Positions 24,359-38,126 of a stretch of DNA of 64,000 bases are shown here, piece after piece; the stretch's first letter is position 1; the number at the start of each line of letters is the position of its first letter. The translations under genes and the position numbers were made by a program. The DNA comes from Bradyrhizobium sp. Lineage in GTDB: Bacteria; Pseudomonadota; Alphaproteobacteria; Rhizobiales; Xanthobacteraceae. The DNA is taken from contig NZ_JAURXB010000114.1 in assembly GCF_030654605.1 (NCBI RefSeq), forward strand, positions 21,290 through 85,289, in the 5' to 3' direction. Below the pieces are notes generated by a model. That model worked only from the letters and a program-made list of their open reading frames with translations, ran no database searches and was not told where the DNA came from.

Positions 24359-24856
24359 TCAGGTGGCGAATTTGGTCTTCAGGGCGGCAGCAACCGCCGG
24401 CGGCACGAACGCCGAGACATCGCCGCCCATGGCAGCGATCTGGCGCACCAGTGTGGCGGTGATCGGGCGGACCGCCACCGAGGCCGGCAGGAACACGGTA
24501 TGCACGCCGGGCGCCATGGTCTCGTTCATGCCCGAAATCTGCATCTCGTAATCGAGGTCGGTGCCGTCCCGAAGCCCCCGAATCATGATCGTGGCCCCGG
24601 CTTTCTGGGCCGCCGTCACGGTCAAATTGTCGTAGGTGGTGCAGTCGAAGGCGCAGTGGGCCGCGGCGGCGACCGGGGCAAACACCCGTGCGACCATTTC
24701 CAGCCGCTCCTCGGTCGAAAACAGCGGTTTTTTGCCGGGATGGACCCCGATGGCGACGATCAGCCGGTCGCACAGCCCGACGGCGTGCCGGACCACATCC
24801 AGATGTCCATTGGTGACGGGGTCGAATGAGCCGGGATACAGCGCGATACGGGGCAT
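24359..24856 (-). CDS. coaD: Phosphopantetheine adenylyltransferase
   Basis: 165 residues, exactly the usual CoaD size. It transfers AMP from ATP to 4'-phosphopantetheine in coenzyme A synthesis. The T/H-x-G-H nucleotidyl-transfer motif is in [14 protein letters not shown]; other conserved parts are [28 protein letters not shown] and the late [16 protein letters not shown], where the family usually reads SSSLVRE. The start is the ATG beginning MPRIALYPG; an upstream in-frame extension is not family-like. First gene of the coaD-cyclophilin group. Confidence 0.95.
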   Translation of the reverse strand: MPRIALYPGSFDPVTNGHLDVVRHAVGLCDRLIVAIGVHPGKKPLFSTEERLEMVARVFAPVAAAAHCAFDCTTYDNLTVTAAQKAGATIMIRGLRDGTDLDYEMQISGMNETMAPGVHTVFLPASVAVRPITATLVRQIAAMGGDVSAFVPPAVAAALKTKFAT

Positions 24857-25138
24857 AAAACCCTCTACCCCGCCCCGGCTACGCCCGCAAGCCGGGTTTG
24901 TTCCAGCCTCGGGCCCCAAAACCCCTGTTTTTATATTCCGCCCGTCCCTGAACCACTTCAGGGGGGACGGCGTCATCTAGGCAGGCAGGCAATGTTTCAT
25001 CGCCTCTGCGGCGACGAAACAAAACTCTGGCGGGACGAAACCATTTCGCGGGCGCGCGAAGACAGCCGGAAACCGGCTCTGGCTATCCATTAACCAACGA
25101 AACGGCGGGCCAAAAAGGCCCAATGACAGGGGACCGTC

Positions 25139-25396
25139 ATGATCAAGACTTTTTCAGCCATCGCCATCGCCGCGTTGATTGCAGGCGCCCTCACCGTTCT
25201 GCCCGGCTTTGCCCCCCAGGTCGAAGCCAGCGTGCCGGTAGCCCTCGCCAAGGGCGACCGCCTGGACATCAAGCAGATCGGCTCCAACTGCTCGCAGCAG
25301 GCCTGGCCGAACTTCGAGGCCGCCTGCCTGCGCATCGCCGGCAAGAAGACCATGATCCGGGAAGCCCGCCTGGTCACCGCCGACCGCACGCCATAA
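25139..25396 (+). CDS. Small secreted hypothetical protein
   Basis: 85 residues. Signal peptide (FSAIAIAALIAGALTVLPGFAPQVEA), then a short mature part with two cysteines (SNCSQQAWPNFEAACLR), likely one disulfide. GGGGA lies upstream of the ATG and an intrinsic terminator follows 30 bases after the stop. Small Cys-pair secreted proteins with the QQAWP-x-x-EAACLR pattern occur widely in Bradyrhizobiaceae; no function is established. Confidence 0.72.
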   Translation: MIKTFSAIAIAALIAGALTVLPGFAPQVEASVPVALAKGDRLDIKQIGSNCSQQAWPNFEAACLRIAGKKTMIREARLVTADRTP

Positions 25397-25425
25397 CGAA
25401 TTCAGCTGCCAGGTTGCTCTGGTTC

Positions 25426-25458
25426 GAGGCCCCCGGGATGCCCCCCAGGGGCCTCTTT
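25426..25458 (+). terminator. Intrinsic terminator after the small secreted-protein gene
   Basis: GAGGCCCC (25426-25433) pairs with GGGGCCTC (25448-25455), followed by TTT. Confidence 0.7.
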
Positions 25459-25522
25459 GATTCCGGCGGTGCGCAAGGTGGCTACGCGAATGGACGCAAC
25501 ACGCGTTTCAAATCGCTTTAAC

Positions 25523-25984
25523 CTACCTCCTCAGCGTCTTGGACATGATCGCAATTCTCAGTTGGTGGTGGTGCGAATACTCCATCAGCTCCCACCCCAG
25601 GCTTGCATACAGTTTTTCGCTGCTGGGCGTGAACAAATAGATCCGGTCCGAGCCCATCCCGGCGGCGGCACGTTCGACCCTTCCGACCAATGCCGAGGCA
25701 ATTCCCCTGCCGCGATGCTGCGGATCGACATAGACGCTCGACAGCCAGGGCGACAGATGCGGATGGGTGATGGTCTGGCGCACCAGCGAGGCGGAACCGA
25801 GCAACTTGTCATCGTCCAGCGCGATGAAGGCGGTCGGCAAGTCGGACTTTTGCAGCGCAGCCGTCAATCGCTCGATATAGCGTTCGAGCGTGTTGGTCGG
25901 ATTCAAATAGCCGAACTCGGCGAAATGCCATTCGGCCAGTCGCGGCAGCTGGGAACCGTGATCCGCGAGATACTCAATTCGCAA
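25523..25984 (-). CDS. GNAT-family N-acetyltransferase
   Basis: About 153 residues. Acetyl-CoA binding motif A is clear: LSSVYVDPQHRGRGIASALVGRVE, followed by RIYLFTPSSEKLYASLGWELME, the C-terminal GNAT strand and helix. A TTG start preceded by GAGG is favoured, because the usual N-terminus of the fold (LRIEYLADHGSQLPRLAEWHF) begins there. The substrate is unknown. It lies 70 bases after the flavoprotein hydroxylase gene in the same direction. Confidence 0.85.
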   Translation of the reverse strand: MRIEYLADHGSQLPRLAEWHFAEFGYLNPTNTLERYIERLTAALQKSDLPTAFIALDDDKLLGSASLVRQTITHPHLSPWLSSVYVDPQHRGRGIASALVGRVERAAAGMGSDRIYLFTPSSEKLYASLGWELMEYSHHHQLRIAIMSKTLRR

Positions 25985-26052
25985 ACGACATCCCTCACCT
26001 GGCCTGTTGGGCGACGGCACCGCGGAAGGGCGAATGCCGTGCGGCAAATCGA

Positions 26053-27981
26053 CTATACGATACTCGCCGACGGCTGCGTCATGAAGCCGTCGAAGAACGT
26101 TGCCAGCGCCTCGTAGCCGTCGAGCGGAAGAACCTGCGCCACGTACTGGTCCGGCCGCACCACCACCATGCACCCCGCTGCACGGTCGATGCCGCGCATA
26201 GCGAAGATGTCATTGCCGCTTTTCAGGTCGGCGCAGAAGATCTTTTCGTAGTCGCGAAGTCCGTAACGCCCCTTCCGCGGCAGCAGCAACGACGGCATGG
26301 CCTCGACGGCGAGCGAATGATGATCTTGCTGGAAGACCGCGCGGACGTCGATCACCGAGTCGATGTCCCCGCCATCAGGGGTGTATTTCCGCAACGGCGA
26401 ATCCTGCGCCCCGGCAAGAAAGTCGCACAGGGCCCGGATACCCGAGTTGGGCGCCGCGGGATCCTCGGCACCGGCAAAGGCGAAGATGCGCCAGCGGCCG
26501 TCCGCCTTGACGGTGTGCCCGAGGTGAACGGGCCTGGCGTCGGCGAGGCGGATGACCGGCGCGGAATGAAAGCGCATGCCGATCGTCAGTCCCCCGGCCA
26601 GATGCTGATGGGTTGCTTCGCCGGTGAGGAGCGAGGGACTGTAACGGGCCGCGGTCCCCGCCGTGTAGCGCCCGTGCCTGATGAAATAACGTTGCGTCTC
26701 GGCCGGATCGAACCCATGGCTCGATGCCAGCAGGCTGGCCCATTCGCGGTCGAAGTCGATCAGCTCCCTGGCGATGGCCTGGCGTTCCGCCGAATAGGTA
26801 TGAAGGAGGTGCGGTGCGCTGCCCTTGCGCAGCACCGATGCCAGCTTCCATCCCAGATTGAAGCCGTCCTGCATCGATACGTTCATGCCCTGGCCCGCCT
26901 TCGGGCTGTGAGTGTGGCAGGCATCGCCGGCGATGAACACACGCGGCAAACGCTTTGCGACATCCCCGTCCGGGACATCATCGAACTTGTCGCACAGACG
27001 CTGGCCGATCTCATAGACCGACCACCACGGAACCTGTTTCACGTCGAGCGAATAGGGCTTGAGAACACGCTGGGCCGCCGCGATCAGATCGTCGGGCGTG
27101 ATACTGCGATCGGAAACCCTTTCACCGGCATCCAGCTTGTCGAGCTCGATGTACAGCCTGAAAAGATAGCCGCCTTCCCGCGGAATGATGATGATGCTGC
27201 CGTCGTTGGCGGACTGTATCAAGGACTTGAAGCGGACATCCGGAAAGTCGGTGACGGCCAGCACGTCCATGACACCCCAGGCGTGATTGGCGGAGTCGCC
27301 GTGCAGCGTGCGCCCGATACTCCTGCGCACGGTGCTGCGCGCGCCGTCGCAGCCCACCACATAGCGCGCCTTGATCGTCTCGATCTGCCCCGCCTGCGCG
27401 GAATCGAGGCGTTCGAGCCTGGCGGTCACCGGATAGGGATCGGCGCTGTCGCCGGCTGGAGCGATCTGAAGATCGAGCAGTTGCCGCGCGTAATATGGCT
27501 CGAGACGCGACGGCGATTTGCGCATGACGTCGAGGTAGAAATCGTGTACCCGCGCCTGGTTCAGAACGACATGCGGAAATTCCGACAGCCCGTCTTCGGT
27601 GTCCTGGACCCATCCGCTGCGAATGATGTTGTCGGTCTGCGTGGGGTCGGGCTTCCAGAACGTCGTCTCATTGATCCAGCAGGCTTCCTTGAGCATCCGC
27701 TCGCTGAAACCAAAGGCTTCGAACATCTCCATCGTGCGGCAGGCGACGCCGTCAGCCTGGCCGAGCAGCAACGGGCCCGGCTTCTGTTCGACGATGCAGG
27801 TTTTGATGTCTGGAAAAGCGGATAGTTGCGCCGCCAAAGTCAATCCGGCCGGACCGCAGCCGACGATGAGGACGTCGACCTTCGCCGGAACGGTGCCGGA
27901 AGCTCCTGACGCAGGATGCCGCTGCGACGTGTCTGAAATTTCGGGGTCACCGGGCTCGAATCCGTTGAGATGGAATTGCAC
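26053..27981 (-). CDS. FAD-dependent aromatic hydroxylase (phenol/3-hydroxybenzoate monooxygenase type)
   Basis: 642 residues. FAD Rossmann motif VLIVGCGPAGLTLAAQL near 45, the DG motif VVGCDGARSTVRRSIG near 220, and the GD motif VFIAGDACHTHSPKAGQGMN near 360. The length and the C-terminal thioredoxin-like domain (about 470-640) fit the phenol 2-monooxygenase/MobA branch of group A flavoprotein hydroxylases. The expected reaction is NAD(P)H- and O2-dependent ring hydroxylation of a phenolic acid; the exact substrate is open. The GTG start is preceded by GGGAGGG. A divergent MarR-family gene lies 130 bases away and is the likely regulator. Confidence 0.88.
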   Translation of the reverse strand: MQFHLNGFEPGDPEISDTSQRHPASGASGTVPAKVDVLIVGCGPAGLTLAAQLSAFPDIKTCIVEQKPGPLLLGQADGVACRTMEMFEAFGFSERMLKEACWINETTFWKPDPTQTDNIIRSGWVQDTEDGLSEFPHVVLNQARVHDFYLDVMRKSPSRLEPYYARQLLDLQIAPAGDSADPYPVTARLERLDSAQAGQIETIKARYVVGCDGARSTVRRSIGRTLHGDSANHAWGVMDVLAVTDFPDVRFKSLIQSANDGSIIIIPREGGYLFRLYIELDKLDAGERVSDRSITPDDLIAAAQRVLKPYSLDVKQVPWWSVYEIGQRLCDKFDDVPDGDVAKRLPRVFIAGDACHTHSPKAGQGMNVSMQDGFNLGWKLASVLRKGSAPHLLHTYSAERQAIARELIDFDREWASLLASSHGFDPAETQRYFIRHGRYTAGTAARYSPSLLTGEATHQHLAGGLTIGMRFHSAPVIRLADARPVHLGHTVKADGRWRIFAFAGAEDPAAPNSGIRALCDFLAGAQDSPLRKYTPDGGDIDSVIDVRAVFQQDHHSLAVEAMPSLLLPRKGRYGLRDYEKIFCADLKSGNDIFAMRGIDRAAGCMVVVRPDQYVAQVLPLDGYEALATFFDGFMTQPSASIV

Positions 27982-28060
27982 GAAACCCTCCCCTGGCCGA
28001 CGCGCCGTCCGGGCCGGGAGTTGCCGATCCGCGGCGCCCAAAAAGCCGTTGCTGAATTTG

Positions 28061-28083
28061 ATCAGTATGCTTACTATCAGTAT
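28061..28083. promoter_or_regulatory. Direct-repeat operator candidate between hydroxylase and MarR gene
   Basis: ATCAGTAT occurs twice (28061-28068 and 28076-28083), 15 bases apart from start to start, in the short AT-rich part of the divergent promoter region. The stretch also contains an imperfect inverted repeat. Plausible binding site for the adjacent MarR-type protein. Confidence 0.45.
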
Positions 28084-28112
28084 ACGTGTCAACGGCCGGC
28101 ATGGAGGGTTTG

Positions 28113-28589
28113 GTGACCGATAACAACGACAAGCCAGGGCACCTGGCGCGCCGATTCCAGCAGATCGCGGTGGCAGTCTTCCATGCCGCGGTCGAAGATG
28201 CAGGCTATGACCTCACGCCCGTACAGTACGCGGCCCTCACCACCGTCGGGATGCAGCCGGGCATCGATCAAGCCACGCTTGCCGGATTGATCGCCTACGA
28301 CCGGACCACCATCACCGGCGTCGTCGATCGGCTGGTGCAGAAAGGATTGGTGGTGCGGCAAGCCAGCCGCACCGACAGGCGCGCCCATGCGTTGCGGATC
28401 ACCAATGAGGGACGTCGGACCCTCGACGGGATAGAGCCGGCAGTCGAGGCGGCGCAGCGGATGATGTTGGGTGGCCTGTCCAAAGCCGAAGCCGCAACGC
28501 TGATGCGGCTGTTGCGCAAGGCCATCGCTGCGGGCAATGAACTAAGCCGCGCCCCGCAGCAAACGGCTCTGGATGCTGCCAGGAAATAG
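28113..28589 (+). CDS. MarR-family transcriptional regulator
   Basis: About 158 residues. Winged helix core: LTPVQYAALTTVGMQPGIDQATLAGLIAYDRTTITGVVDRLVQKG, then the wing VVRQASRTDRRAHALRITNEGRR, then a C-terminal dimerisation helix. MarR proteins beside aromatic hydroxylases usually repress them until a phenolic ligand binds. GTG at 28113 has GGAGGG upstream; an ATG four codons earlier is the alternative. It diverges from the hydroxylase gene. Confidence 0.9.
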   Translation: MTDNNDKPGHLARRFQQIAVAVFHAAVEDAGYDLTPVQYAALTTVGMQPGIDQATLAGLIAYDRTTITGVVDRLVQKGLVVRQASRTDRRAHALRITNEGRRTLDGIEPAVEAAQRMMLGGLSKAEAATLMRLLRKAIAAGNELSRAPQQTALDAARK

Positions 28590-28609
28590 GGGCGTGGCGA
28601 TCCGAAACG

Positions 28610-31342
<2,733 letters not shown>

Positions 31343-31546
31343 AGGGGGAATCCGGTCAGTTTTGGCTCAGAATCATATAGCGTATCGAGGCCTTTCTAAC
31401 CACCCCTAACTGCCGTGCGCCAGCGGTTTTTCCCTTCGTTTTTTCATGGACTTAAGGGCAGGTTGATGCAGCCTGCCGGGCCCGCGAATCCAGCCGGGCG
31501 AAGTGGGCGAGAAACCGCTCCCCGGCCCGTCTCTTTTTGCGGCCCA

Positions 31547-31945
31547 TCAGGACCCGAACAGGACGTCGTGCATCAGCCGGCCGGGCAGCAGTGTGAACAG
31601 CCCCGCCAGGATCAACGCGCCGGCATAGATCGAGATCATCGTGATCTTGTGGGCGCGCACGCGGTGCCTGCGGGCTGCCACGACGCCTACCACCAGCATG
31701 ATGGGCGTGAACACCGAGATCAGGTGGATCGGGCTCCAGGGCCCCCACAATTTGATGCCGTGGATCAGGAACGAGGACGCGCTGATCACCAGCATCAGCG
31801 CGACCCAGACCCACCCCAGCGTCCGGTGCGGCAGCGTGCCCTTGGGTGCTGCGAGTTGAACCCCGCCGAGCACGAAGGCGGCCAATGCCGCGAAGGCATG
31901 CACCTGGATTTCCGGAGCGGCGGCGAGCAGCGGAGCGAGCGACAT
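31547..31945 (-). CDS. DUF2306-type membrane protein
   Basis: 132 residues with four hydrophobic helices: HAFAALAAFVLGGVQL, RTLGWVWVALMLVISASSF, LISVFTPIMLVVGVVAA and ITMISIYAGALILAGLF. Conserved histidines (VHAF, PHRTLGW, IHGIKLWG, PIHLIS and HKITM) give the DUF2306 pattern, possibly haem- or metal-binding within the inner membrane; function unknown. The ATG has AGGTG six bases upstream. A strong promoter with a 7+7 inverted repeat lies just upstream, so expression is probably repressor-controlled. Confidence 0.82.
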   Translation of the reverse strand: MSLAPLLAAAPEIQVHAFAALAAFVLGGVQLAAPKGTLPHRTLGWVWVALMLVISASSFLIHGIKLWGPWSPIHLISVFTPIMLVVGVVAARRHRVRAHKITMISIYAGALILAGLFTLLPGRLMHDVLFGS

Positions 31946-31977
31946 TCGAAACACCTGTGAGGCCTGACGGGAGGATC

Positions 31978-32015
31978 GATGTAATGAATATTTACATCTA
32001 TCTTTCCACTGTCAA
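31978..32015 (-). promoter_or_regulatory. Promoter with operator of the DUF2306 gene
   Basis: On the minus strand TTGACA (32015-32010) is followed after 15-17 bases by a TAAATATT -10 region. The perfect inverted repeat GATGTAA-N7-TTACATC (31978-31998) covers the -10. The geometry suits a TetR/MarR-type repressor. No such regulator is adjacent. Confidence 0.6.
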
Positions 32016-32109
32016 GTTTATTCGCGCGATGCCCGAAAACGCATCATGGCCGGACTCTGGAGCCCGGCCACGATTGAAAACGCTCGTCTCTCCATCCCGC
32101 AAGCCGGGA

Positions 32110-32616
32110 TCAGAACGGAATGTCGTCGTCCATGTCGTTGTTGCGGGCGCCGGCGCCGGCCGCCACGCGGCGCGGTGGTTGGCTGGACGACGGACCGCCA
32201 GAGCCGAAATCGCCGCCGGCGGAGTCGTCCGGCCCATAGCTGCCGCCGCCGCCGCCCGCACCGCTGCGGCCGTCGAGCATGGTCAGCGTCGAGTTGAATC
32301 CCTGCAGAACCACTTCGGTCGAGTATTTCTCGACGCCGGCCTGGTCGGTCCATTTGCGGGTCTGCAGCGCGCCTTCGATATAAACCTTGGCGCCCTTCTT
32401 GAGATACTGCTCGACGATCTTGCAGAGCGGCTCGGAGAAGATCACCACGCGGTGCCACTCGGTCTTTTCCTTGCGCTCGCCGGTGGCCTTGTCACGCCAG
32501 GTTTCGGAGGTCGCCACGCTCAGATTGGCGATCGGCCGCCCATCCTGGGTCCGCCGGATTTCCGGGTCCTTGCCGAGATTTCCGACCAGAATCACCTTGT
32601 TTACGCTTCCCGCCAT
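32110..32616 (-). CDS. ssb: Single-stranded DNA-binding protein
   Basis: 168 residues. OB-fold N-terminal domain ([22 protein letters not shown] ... [23 protein letters not shown] ... [15 protein letters not shown]), Gly-rich linker and the acidic protein-interaction tip DMDDDIPF. It covers ssDNA in replication and repair. LexA-type boxes lie upstream at 32806-32820, where the minus-strand promoter -35 overlaps a GAAC half-site, suggesting SOS control as known for ssb in Caulobacter. Stands alone. Confidence 0.96.
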   Translation of the reverse strand: MAGSVNKVILVGNLGKDPEIRRTQDGRPIANLSVATSETWRDKATGERKEKTEWHRVVIFSEPLCKIVEQYLKKGAKVYIEGALQTRKWTDQAGVEKYSTEVVLQGFNSTLTMLDGRSGAGGGGGSYGPDDSAGGDFGSGGPSSSQPPRRVAAGAGARNNDMDDDIPF

Positions 32617-32805
32617 CGCCGCTCTCCACTCCTGGAATGTACTGACCTGTCCGGATCCGCTGGCCGCCGGCTGAATTCCGGGATTGCCATCAAGACCACG
32701 CTTCGGACCATCTTGAACCCGACCCTATACGCTCGCCGCCGCCGCGCGCCTCGCGATCCCCCGGGGATCGCGAGGTTATCCACATATAGCATTCTCGTCG
32801 GCAAT

Positions 32806-32820
32806 GTTCCAGTTTTGTTC
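32806..32820. promoter_or_regulatory. LexA (SOS) box upstream of ssb
   Basis: GTTCCAGTTTTGTTC fits GTTC-N7-GTTC, the alphaproteobacterial LexA consensus. The distal GAAC (on the minus strand) overlaps a -35-like TGGAAC, 17 bases before TATATG. Confidence 0.6.
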
Positions 32821-32898
32821 CGTGTTTTCCTAAGTTGCAAACCACGCACCGGTATCCCGGCACGGCGGCGACGCTCCGGGGAACAAAAGTTCCATCAG

Positions 32899-32913
32899 GT
32901 TCCCGCCGGGTTC
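32899..32913. promoter_or_regulatory. Second LexA-like box between ssb and omp
   Basis: GTTCCCGCCGGGTTC also fits GTTC-N7-GTTC. A further GTTC at 32889 lies ten bases upstream, making three half-sites at helical spacing. Confidence 0.45.
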
Positions 32914-33100
32914 CCGAATTCGGTAAACAAATCATTAACTTCCCGCGCTCCACTTCGCGGCGGAGTGTTGCATTTCGGAGACGGCTTTTTTCCTGGAATC
33001 GAATATTGTCATCCTTGGAATTGAGATTGTTTGGGCGCTCGCCCCGAAAATTCAAACCGCTTCGGGACCAAAGGAAGCGGGCTAAAACTGGAGAACTGAG

Positions 33101-33874
33101 ATGAAGAAGTTTTTGCTGGGTACGGTTGGTTTGGTTGCGCTGGGCATGGCTGCTCCCGCATCGGCCGCTGATATGGCCGCGCGCCCCTACACCAAGGCTC
33201 CCGCGATGATCGCCGCAGTCTATGACTGGAGCGGTTTCTACGTCGGCGTCAACGGCGGTTGGGGATCGAGCCGCAAGAGCTGGGACTTCGTAACCCCGGC
33301 CGGCGTGTTCGTCGCAGGCGAAGGCAGCCACGATGCAACCGGCGGCACCGTCGGCGGCCAGATCGGCTATCGCTGGCAGGCTTCGCAGTGGGTGTTCGGC
33401 TTGGAAGCTCAGGGCAACTGGGCTGACTTCCATGGCCGCAACCAAAGCCTGGCCTTCCCGGCCTTCGGCAACGACACCCGCGTCGATGCCTTCGGCCTGT
33501 TCACCGGCCAGGTCGGCTATGCCTTCAACAACGCCCTGTTCTACGTAAAGGGCGGCGCCGCGGTGACTTCGGATCGCTATCGTTCCTACCTGGTCGCCAA
33601 CAACGCGATTGTCACTAACAATGTTGACGACACCCGTTGGGGTGGCGTGGTCGGCGTCGGCCTCGAATACGGCTTCGCCCCGAACTGGTCGTTCGCGATC
33701 GAATACGATCACATGTTCATGCAGGACAGGACCTACACCTTCGTCAACAACGGCAACGGCGGTGGCGGCGCAGCCGGCGTGTTGTACGGCACCGATCGCA
33801 TCCGTCAGGACGTCGATCTGGTTACCGCCCGCATCAACTACCGTTGGGGTGGCCCGGTCGTCGCAAAGTACTGA
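33101..33874 (+). CDS. Outer-membrane beta-barrel protein, Omp25/Omp31 type
   Basis: 257 residues. Signal peptide MKKFLLGTVGLVALGMAAPASA, then ADMAARPYTKAPAMIAAVYDWSGFYVGVNGGWG, the stereotyped start of rhizobial Omp25/31-like barrels. Alternating aromatic strands follow (RWQASQWVFGLEAQGNW, GYAFNNALFYVKGGA), and the C-terminal strand DLVTARINYRWGGPVVAKY fits an outer-membrane barrel. Eight-stranded, probably structural or vesicle-related. GGAG precedes the ATG and a strong terminator follows. Very likely highly expressed. Confidence 0.92.
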   Translation: MKKFLLGTVGLVALGMAAPASAADMAARPYTKAPAMIAAVYDWSGFYVGVNGGWGSSRKSWDFVTPAGVFVAGEGSHDATGGTVGGQIGYRWQASQWVFGLEAQGNWADFHGRNQSLAFPAFGNDTRVDAFGLFTGQVGYAFNNALFYVKGGAAVTSDRYRSYLVANNAIVTNNVDDTRWGGVVGVGLEYGFAPNWSFAIEYDHMFMQDRTYTFVNNGNGGGGAAGVLYGTDRIRQDVDLVTARINYRWGGPVVAKY

Positions 33875-33905
33875 TCTTCCCGACCCGATCTCTATCAAGA
33901 TACGA

Positions 33906-33931
33906 AAGGCCGGCCTTGCGCCGGCCTTTTT
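33906..33931 (+). terminator. Intrinsic terminator of the omp gene
   Basis: AAGGCCGGC-CTTGC-GCCGGCCTT, a 9-bp perfect stem followed by a T-run. Confidence 0.9.
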
Positions 33932-34020
33932 GTTTGCCTGGGTACTGCCAGCTGCTGCCATCGAAACCGCATTCGAAACAAACGGTTGATGAGTAGCAGT
34001 TGGGGCTGGAAATCGCCGCA

Positions 34021-34035
34021 GTTCTTCCTATGTTC
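34021..34035. promoter_or_regulatory. LexA (SOS) box upstream of uvrA
   Basis: GTTCTTCCTATGTTC is an exact GTTC-N7-GTTC match, about 90 bases before the uvrA start, in keeping with SOS induction of uvrA. Confidence 0.8.
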
Positions 34036-34126
34036 CATGCTTCACCCCATCGGCGTATGGTCCCGGTTGATCCGGCGATGCGCGCCTGAACGCTAGCGGC
34101 GTCGTACGCGCCTTGGGAATGCCGAC

Positions 34127-37108
<2,982 letters not shown>

Positions 37109-37112
37109 GTTA

Positions 37113-38126
37113 TTGGGCTACGTCACAATTCCGCGAATACAATCACGCGAACTGCGCAAAGCGATAAAGGGCTTTAAGCAGCTTAACCTGCGTACTGTCG
37201 ACATAGACGTTTTGAAAACGGCGCTAGCGCCAATTCTCCATCACTACGTTCATCCAGCTCCTCTGATTCAGCCCGGCGAGCTCATATTTCGGACCGTTAC
37301 ATGGGGCGATAGACCTTCGCTCATGAAGCACCTGACCTACCCACCAGCGGATAAGGTCGGCTATGGTCGGTGCAACAGACCCGGCGATCCGCTCTTTTAC
37401 GGCAGTACGAGTGGCATATCTGCAATTCAAGAGTTGGCGCCGTCAAATGGCACTCGACTAGTCCTATCCATGTGGCGCGTGACCCAACCTATTTTCGTTG
37501 CTTGTGTTGGGTATTCTGAAAGAACCTTCCGGGATTTCGGATCAAAGAGATGGTCGGATGTTTGGTGGCAGAAGGAGGACTTGCCGGAATTTGAACCAGT
37601 TGGAGCCAGAACCCCTGCGAATAATTTAGTGAACCGCTTCTTGGCCAAAGAGTTTACGAAATCGATTCCAAAGGGCGAATCTTGGAAGTACAAACTGTCT
37701 GTTTGCATCTCCGAAACCTTTCTCAAGGCGAAGCCTTTTGAGAACGCAAATGGGGAAATTCCCGGGGTCCTTCGAGCAGGAGAAAGTACCGCGGGGCTGG
37801 AGGTATCTGCGTTGGTGTATCCATCTGTCGCGGCGGCAGCAAATAATGATAACATCGCGATCAACAGCTCAACTTCTGATTCCTCGCTGTCATTCGTTTG
37901 GGCACAATTCCTGGAAATTGAACGAACAAACGAGAAAGCTGACGAGTTCAATCCGAAGGGCCTAGATTTCGCAAATTGCACAACGCCGACCGGCGAGCTT
38001 GTTTGGTTCAATCATTTTCCAAATGTTCTGGTTCCCGGCACCGATCTTCGTCTCGATCTGGACGGGGGCGCGTTGGTCCTCAAAGATTCCAAAAATATCA
38101 TCGCAGGAAGATTCCCTCCGCAATAA
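37113..38126 (+). CDS. RES-domain-like protein (putative NAD-active), accessory
   Basis: 337 residues with base composition clearly lower in GC than its neighbours. The region from about 58 to 250 matches the RES pattern: Arg60 in LIFRTVTW; GRCNRPGDPLFYGSTSGISAIQEL (residues 85-108), containing the conserved GR-x-N ... Y-x-S ... E; and GLEVSALVYPSVAAAANNDNIAI with the late serine. RES proteins such as MbcT degrade NAD+. This protein is much longer than typical RES toxins, with about 55 residues before and 80 after the domain, and no Xre-type antitoxin is adjacent in the same operon. TTG start four bases after uvrA; a later start is possible. Probably acquired. Confidence 0.65.
   Translation: MGYVTIPRIQSRELRKAIKGFKQLNLRTVDIDVLKTALAPILHHYVHPAPLIQPGELIFRTVTWGDRPSLMKHLTYPPADKVGYGRCNRPGDPLFYGSTSGISAIQELAPSNGTRLVLSMWRVTQPIFVACVGYSERTFRDFGSKRWSDVWWQKEDLPEFEPVGARTPANNLVNRFLAKEFTKSIPKGESWKYKLSVCISETFLKAKPFENANGEIPGVLRAGESTAGLEVSALVYPSVAAAANNDNIAINSSTSDSSLSFVWAQFLEIERTNEKADEFNPKGLDFANCTTPTGELVWFNHFPNVLVPGTDLRLDLDGGALVLKDSKNIIAGRFPPQ

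Larger units (their letters stand above)
32617..33100. other. Intergenic region between divergent ssb and omp genes, rich in LexA-like half-sites
   Basis: 484 bases without a convincing gene. It holds two GTTC-N7-GTTC boxes (32806-32820, 32899-32913), a GAAC-N4-GTTC palindrome (32881-32892), a possible minus-strand promoter with -10 TATATG near 32785, and an AT-richer stretch leading to the omp ribosome site. Weak open frames in it lack family features. Confidence 0.6.

Noticed and set aside
26317..27825. Plus-strand open frame opposite the flavoprotein hydroxylase
   Set aside because: Antisense shadow; the minus-strand gene has all FAD motifs.
32881..32892. GAAC-AAAA-GTTC as a Bacillus-type SOS box
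   Set aside because: That layout belongs to Gram-positive LexA; in this class GTTC-N7-GTTC is used, and the flanking boxes explain these half-sites.
32835..33104. Open frame upstream of omp
   Set aside because: Runs through regulatory boxes and ends in the omp start; Arg/Ser-rich with no conserved pattern.
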